8,445 bases of DNA from Nitrospira sp. (lineage in GTDB: Bacteria > Nitrospirota > Nitrospiria > Nitrospirales > Nitrospiraceae). The translations under genes were made by a program, and so were the position numbers. Each line of letters opens with the position of its first letter. The stretch's first letter is position 1. Under the pieces are notes generated by a model. It made no database searches, was not told where the DNA came from, and worked only from the letters and a program-made list of their open reading frames with translations. This document shows positions 6,766-8,445 of the stretch, in pieces. The DNA lies in contig JANYEF010000037.1 of NCBI GenBank assembly GCA_025363325.1, positions 1-8,445 on the forward strand, read 5' to 3'.

Positions 6766-6795
6766 ATTGTACGGGGGGCGGAGAAGGTGGGTCAA
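6766..6795 (-). promoter_or_regulatory. Sigma70-like promoter of the radical SAM pair
   Basis: On the minus strand TTGACC (6795-6790) and TACAAT (6771-6766) are separated by 18 bp, each one mismatch from consensus. Transcription would start near 6759, giving a leader of about 65 nt to the ATG at 6693. This is the best promoter in the window. It argues against any start codon upstream of it. Confidence 0.65.
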
Positions 6796-6810
6796 GGGCA
6801 GTGAGGGAGC

Positions 6811-6892
6811 GGCCAGGTGCCCTCCTTGCTCGCAGAACGCGCACGATGAAACTGTGCTCGTCCGATGCGCGCAGCCGAGGGCAGCCTTGGCC
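6811..6892. repeat. Imperfect inverted repeat of about 80 bp
   Basis: The left arm begins GGCCAGGTGCCCTC (6811-6824) and the right arm ends GAGGGCAGCCTTGGCC (6877-6892). Reverse-complemented, the right arm differs from the left only by two extra bases. Inner segments GCGCA (6839-6843) and TGCGC (6866-6870) continue the pairing. The result is a long, GC-rich cruciform or RNA hairpin with a short centre around 6845-6860. No protein is encoded convincingly. Confidence 0.65.
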
Positions 6893-6985
6893 ACTCCCCT
6901 GAAGAGAGGTAGAGAGAGGACGATCCTCGCTGGAGGCGCGCACGATGGAAACCACCTGGTCGCCCCATGAGCGCATCGCGAACAG
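6824..6985. repeat. Two-unit imperfect direct repeat
   Basis: The unit around CGCGCACGATGAAAC (6838-6852) recurs as CGCGCACGATGGAAAC (6937-6952), about 100 bp later. Weaker matches extend on both sides: CTTGCT versus CTCGCT before it, and TGCTCG versus TGGTCG followed by a GCGC-rich stretch after it. The first unit lies inside the inverted repeat. A dispersed structured intergenic repeat that has duplicated is one reading. Confidence 0.5.
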
Positions 6986-7004
6986 GCGTGACGGAAATTT
7001 CTTA

Positions 7005-7034
7005 TTGACAGGGCTGGGCGCAATCCGCAATCGT
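7005..7034 (+). promoter_or_regulatory. Candidate promoter for the plus-strand cluster
   Basis: A consensus TTGACA occurs at 7005-7010 on the strand of the downstream genes, but the -10 partner is poor (AATCGT at 7029-7034 with 18 bp spacing). An alternative -10-like TAGACT lies at 7072-7077 with no good -35. Either could drive the three-gene cluster starting at 7096. Confidence 0.25.
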
Positions 7035-7095
7035 GCTTGCGGGCGTATTCCCCTCAGTGCAGAGAAACCGGTAGACTGGAATTTATTGGGCGAGG

Positions 7096-7446
7096 ATGAT
7101 GGAAATCAAAATAATTAGGGATGCCGTGACCCGGCACGAGCTGAACGAAATGGCGAAGCAGCAGTTCGGAGATATGGTCAAGGCTGTCGTCGATGTGGAA
7201 CAGGGCATTCTGGCGATCGGAGGAGAACTCCATTCGGACGAGGAGGCGATGCTCCTCGATCAGGGGTCTGTGCATAAAAACTTATGGGGAATCAACCTCT
7301 ACCCGGAGCGTCCGGTTCCGGAATGGATCGAGTTCGATTCCATGATTAATGTGCGCCCGTCCGGAGGGAATCGTTCCCGGTACGTCGAAAGCAGCAAGAT
7401 CCGTGACGCAGTCACCACAATTGTCAATCGATTGGTCGAGGGGTAA
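7096..7446 (+). CDS. DUF5674-family protein
   Basis: 116-aa (or 115-aa) protein of unknown function that I recognise by pattern as DUF5674. Its blocks are FGDMVKAVVDVEQGILAIGG (24-43), GELHSDEEAMLL (43-54), NLWGINLYPE (62-71) and FDSMINVRPSGGNRSR (80-95). The charged E44/H46/D48/E49/E50 cluster together with the arginine/asparagine-rich second block looks like a small binding or catalytic site, but no activity is known to me. There is no signal peptide or membrane segment. Two ATGs lie in tandem at 7096 and 7099. The GGGCGAGG upstream abuts the first, so the second (spacing 3) may be the real start. The next gene starts 5 bp after this stop, which indicates translational coupling. Confidence 0.85.
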   Translation: MMEIKIIRDAVTRHELNEMAKQQFGDMVKAVVDVEQGILAIGGELHSDEEAMLLDQGSVHKNLWGINLYPERPVPEWIEFDSMINVRPSGGNRSRYVESSKIRDAVTTIVNRLVEG

Positions 7447-7451
7447 GGAGC

Positions 7452-7781
7452 ATGTCACACGTCCATGCAAATCTCGCTGCCAGCCGATGGCAGACCTTGC
7501 CGCTCGTGGAACAGCTGGCGAATGTCGGGAGCGATGTGGCGCGCGCGCATCGTTGGCATGGGAAAGATCCACTTCTTTCTGAAAAGGCGTTTATCCGCGC
7601 ATTAGAGCTGCTCGACCTGACTATAGGGGATGACCGCTGGAAAGGCCGCAGAAAAGAACTCACACGTGTGCGTGAGTTGCTCTGTGATGCGATGGCAGGT
7701 GGTTCCGCCTATGGTAGCGATCTGGCCAGCCTGGATCGCTACTTCTTCCACTTCGCCGTCGCGGCACGGGCTGGCCATTAA
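7452..7781 (+). CDS. Conserved-looking small helical protein, function unknown
   Basis: 109-aa soluble protein with no motif I can name. It looks all-helical. WQTLPLVEQLANVGSDVARA (13-32) forms an amphipathic start, followed by FIRALELLDLTI (47-58), DDRWKGRRKELTRVRELLCD (60-79) and an aromatic-ending DRYFFHFAVAARA (95-107). I have an impression of similar small proteins in diverse bacteria, but cannot check it. The ATG is 5 bp after the preceding stop. The GGAG sits only 1 base before the ATG, too close for normal initiation, so it is probably translated by reinitiation or coupling. The HigA-like gene follows after 11 bp. It does not look like a RelE/HigB toxin, so it should not be called higB on position alone. 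Confidence 0.8.
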   Translation: MSHVHANLAASRWQTLPLVEQLANVGSDVARAHRWHGKDPLLSEKAFIRALELLDLTIGDDRWKGRRKELTRVRELLCDAMAGGSAYGSDLASLDRYFFHFAVAARAGH

Positions 7782-7792
7782 GGAACCCAACG

Positions 7793-8091
7793 ATGCGTAT
7801 GAAGACCCCCCCCATCCGGGATTGTCGGTGCGGCATGACTGTCTCGAACCGCTGGGACTTTCCGTGGCGGAAGGGGCGAAGGCGCTTGGCATCACGCGAC
7901 AGACTATGAATAACCTGGTTAGCGGCAAGGCCTGGATTTCAGTAGAAATGGCGATCCGCCTCGAAAAAGCCTTTGGAGGCAGTGCCGAAACCTGGCTGCG
8001 AATGCAGGCCGCCTACGACCTGGCCCAGGTGGAGAAACGCACGGGAACGATCAAGGTCCAGCGTGTCAAAGATGCCTTGATGCCGGCCTGA
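7793..8091 (+). CDS. HigA-family XRE antitoxin-like protein, start frameshifted at poly-C
   Basis: The body, from PPHPGLSVRHDCLEPLGLSV onward, is a typical HigA/VapI-type XRE DNA-binding protein: helix-turn-helix VAEGAKALGITRQTMNNLVSGKAWIS, then MAIRLEKAFGGSAETWLRMQAAYDL and a short basic tail. The natural start, ATG at 7793, has AAGGA at 7780-7784 eight bases upstream and encodes MRMKTPP, the usual N-terminus. It then runs into eight Cs (7806-7813) that put it out of frame with the body. One more C would give an uninterrupted 99-aa protein. The body frame itself is open without an interruption and could begin at TTG 7822 or GTG 7828. It is therefore a broken gene, a phase-variable gene, or a homopolymer sequencing error. 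No HigB-like toxin lies beside it. Confidence 0.8.
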
Positions 8092-8313
8092 TCCCGATCG
8101 GAGCAGGCTCGCGCGAGTCCATGTCAGTTCAAGAGTCGGCAGCTACGAGACATGTGTGATTGCAAGACCTGACAGCAGACTGGCAAGCGGTGATCGCGAC
8201 CACATTGAAGCTGGAATCTACGCTGCGACATCGCGGATGTCGAGAACGTCGCTAGAAAAGTAGCCTGTCCCATTTTTTTCTTCCCACTTGGCTCAATTAT
8301 TTCCAATGAAGCT
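8092..8313. other. Gene-free spacer next to the transposase end
   Basis: This lies between the HigA-like gene and the convergent truncated transposase. I see no credible ORF. It contains a perfect 7-bp stem, CGACATC GCG GATGTCG (8226-8242), and a small palindrome CTCGCGCGAG (8108-8117). Two stretches resemble motifs I associate with the surroundings of REP-associated transposases: ATTGCAAGACCTGAC (8159-8173) and GTAGCCTGTCCC followed by ATTTTTTT (8260-8279). The T-run after GTAGCCTGTCCC could terminate plus-strand transcripts weakly, as there is no strong adjoining stem. Confidence 0.5.
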
Positions 8314-8333
8314 CCCCGCAGCAAGCTGCGGGG
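8314..8333. repeat. REP-like palindrome
   Basis: CCCCGCAGC at 8314-8322 and its exact reverse complement GCTGCGGGG at 8325-8333 enclose AA, a 9-bp GC-rich stem of the kind recognised by IS200-like and REP-associated tyrosine transposases. It starts 10 bp beyond the transposase stop codon, where a terminal hairpin of such an element is expected. It could also act as a terminator-like stem on either strand. Confidence 0.75.
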
Positions 8334-8343
8334 TATCACAGAA

Positions 8344-8445
8344 CTAAAACATTCGGAGCTGCCGGAGATCTTCCCGAGGCTGCCCTTGCCGCTGCACATA
8401 CCGTTCGACGGTCTGCCAGTTTGCCCGCTCCCCTACCGTGGCCAC
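8344..8445 (-). CDS. IS200-like / REP-associated tyrosine transposase, C-terminal part (cut by window edge)
   Basis: The last 33 codons of a gene that begins beyond the right edge. The translated end contains ATVGERANWQTVERYVQRQG followed by a charged tail ending LRMF. RYVQRQ fits the catalytic helix of Y1 (HUH) transposases, where the nucleophilic tyrosine is followed four residues later by a glutamine (Y16 and Q20 of this fragment). The preceding TVG strand-turn also fits the C-terminus of IS200/IS605 TnpA and RAYT proteins. The HUH motif would lie outside the window. The REP-like palindrome just beyond the stop supports this reading. With so few residues, the exact subfamily (domesticated RAYT or mobile IS200 type) cannot be settled. 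Confidence 0.6.
   Translation of the reverse strand: MATVGERANWQTVERYVQRQGQPREDLRQLRMF

Larger units (their letters stand above)
6800..7095. other. Gene-free divergent intergenic region
   Basis: This lies between the divergent radical SAM unit and the DUF5674-like gene. The ORFs crossing it have no convincing protein features. It holds the inverted repeat at 6811-6892, a two-unit imperfect direct repeat and a candidate -35 at 7005-7010, which are listed separately. Confidence 0.6.

Noticed and set aside
6694..7023. 110-codon N-terminal extension of the first radical SAM gene
   Set aside because: It crosses a good promoter and a structured repeat, has low-complexity composition, and is absent from the paralogue.
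7452..7781. HigB toxin partner for the HigA-like gene
   Set aside because: The protein precedes HigA as HigB would, but its sequence is all-helical with none of the RelE/HigB-type beta-sheet pattern or basic active-site residues.
7630..7792. Upstream extension of the HigA-like frame to an ATG at 7630
   Set aside because: The extension is an alternative frame of the 109-aa gene and does not resemble HigA N-termini; the canonical N-terminus is encoded from 7793 in the neighbouring frame.

Overview
The window is a GC-rich bacterial chromosomal segment. It has no rRNA, tRNA or CRISPR array that I can see. Gene content (a B12-type radical SAM pair, a PhzF-like protein, a zinc-binding dehydrogenase, a DUF5674-like protein, a HigA-like protein) and the style of the intergenic repeats (TTCGAA-rich hairpins, GCGAGAC nonamers, elements ending CTTTTTNANCATCC) remind me of Nitrospira (Nitrospirota). 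That assignment comes from memory of genome style, not from a search, and is tentative.

Layout, left to right. (1) 1-2095, minus strand: a zinc-binding MDR dehydrogenase (63-1091) lies downstream of a PhzF-family protein (1166-2095), with a hairpin-bearing spacer of 74 bp between them. (2) 2096-2362: an intergenic region dominated by a large palindrome built from 4+4 nonamer repeats around a TTCGAA-type stem-loop. (3) 2363-2635, plus strand: a 90-aa J-domain-like protein whose HPD tripeptide reads DPA. (4) 2670-2791: a 122-bp imperfect palindromic element ending 1 bp from the stop codon of the next gene; a second copy (cut by the window edge) abuts the dehydrogenase stop, and a third terminus sits at 2288-2316. 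(5) 2793-6693, minus strand: two tandem paralogous B12-binding-type radical SAM proteins, both with a CX4CX2C cluster motif, separated by a 70-bp spacer carrying an exceptional series of G-runs. A good sigma70-like promoter at 6766-6795 fixes the upstream gene's start at 6693. (6) 6800-7095: gene-free, containing an inverted repeat and a two-unit imperfect direct repeat. (7) 7096-8091, plus strand: a compact three-gene cluster, DUF5674-like, a small conserved-looking helical protein, and a HigA-type XRE protein whose natural start is out of frame with its body across an 8-C tract. (8) 8092-8445: noncoding sequence with small hairpins, then a REP-like palindrome 10 bp beyond the stop of a truncated IS200/REP-associated tyrosine transposase, which continues out of the window.

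How the parts work together: the two radical SAM genes almost certainly form one transcription unit and probably modify the same or related substrates, which are unknown. The PhzF and dehydrogenase genes may be co-transcribed but show no clear shared pathway. The 7096-8091 cluster looks translationally coupled. The palindromic elements at gene ends probably serve as, or have been tolerated as, transcription terminators. The most interesting points are the repeat family, the radical SAM pair with its G-quadruplex-capable spacer, the frameshifted solitary HigA, the HPD-less J-domain protein and the transposase/REP end.
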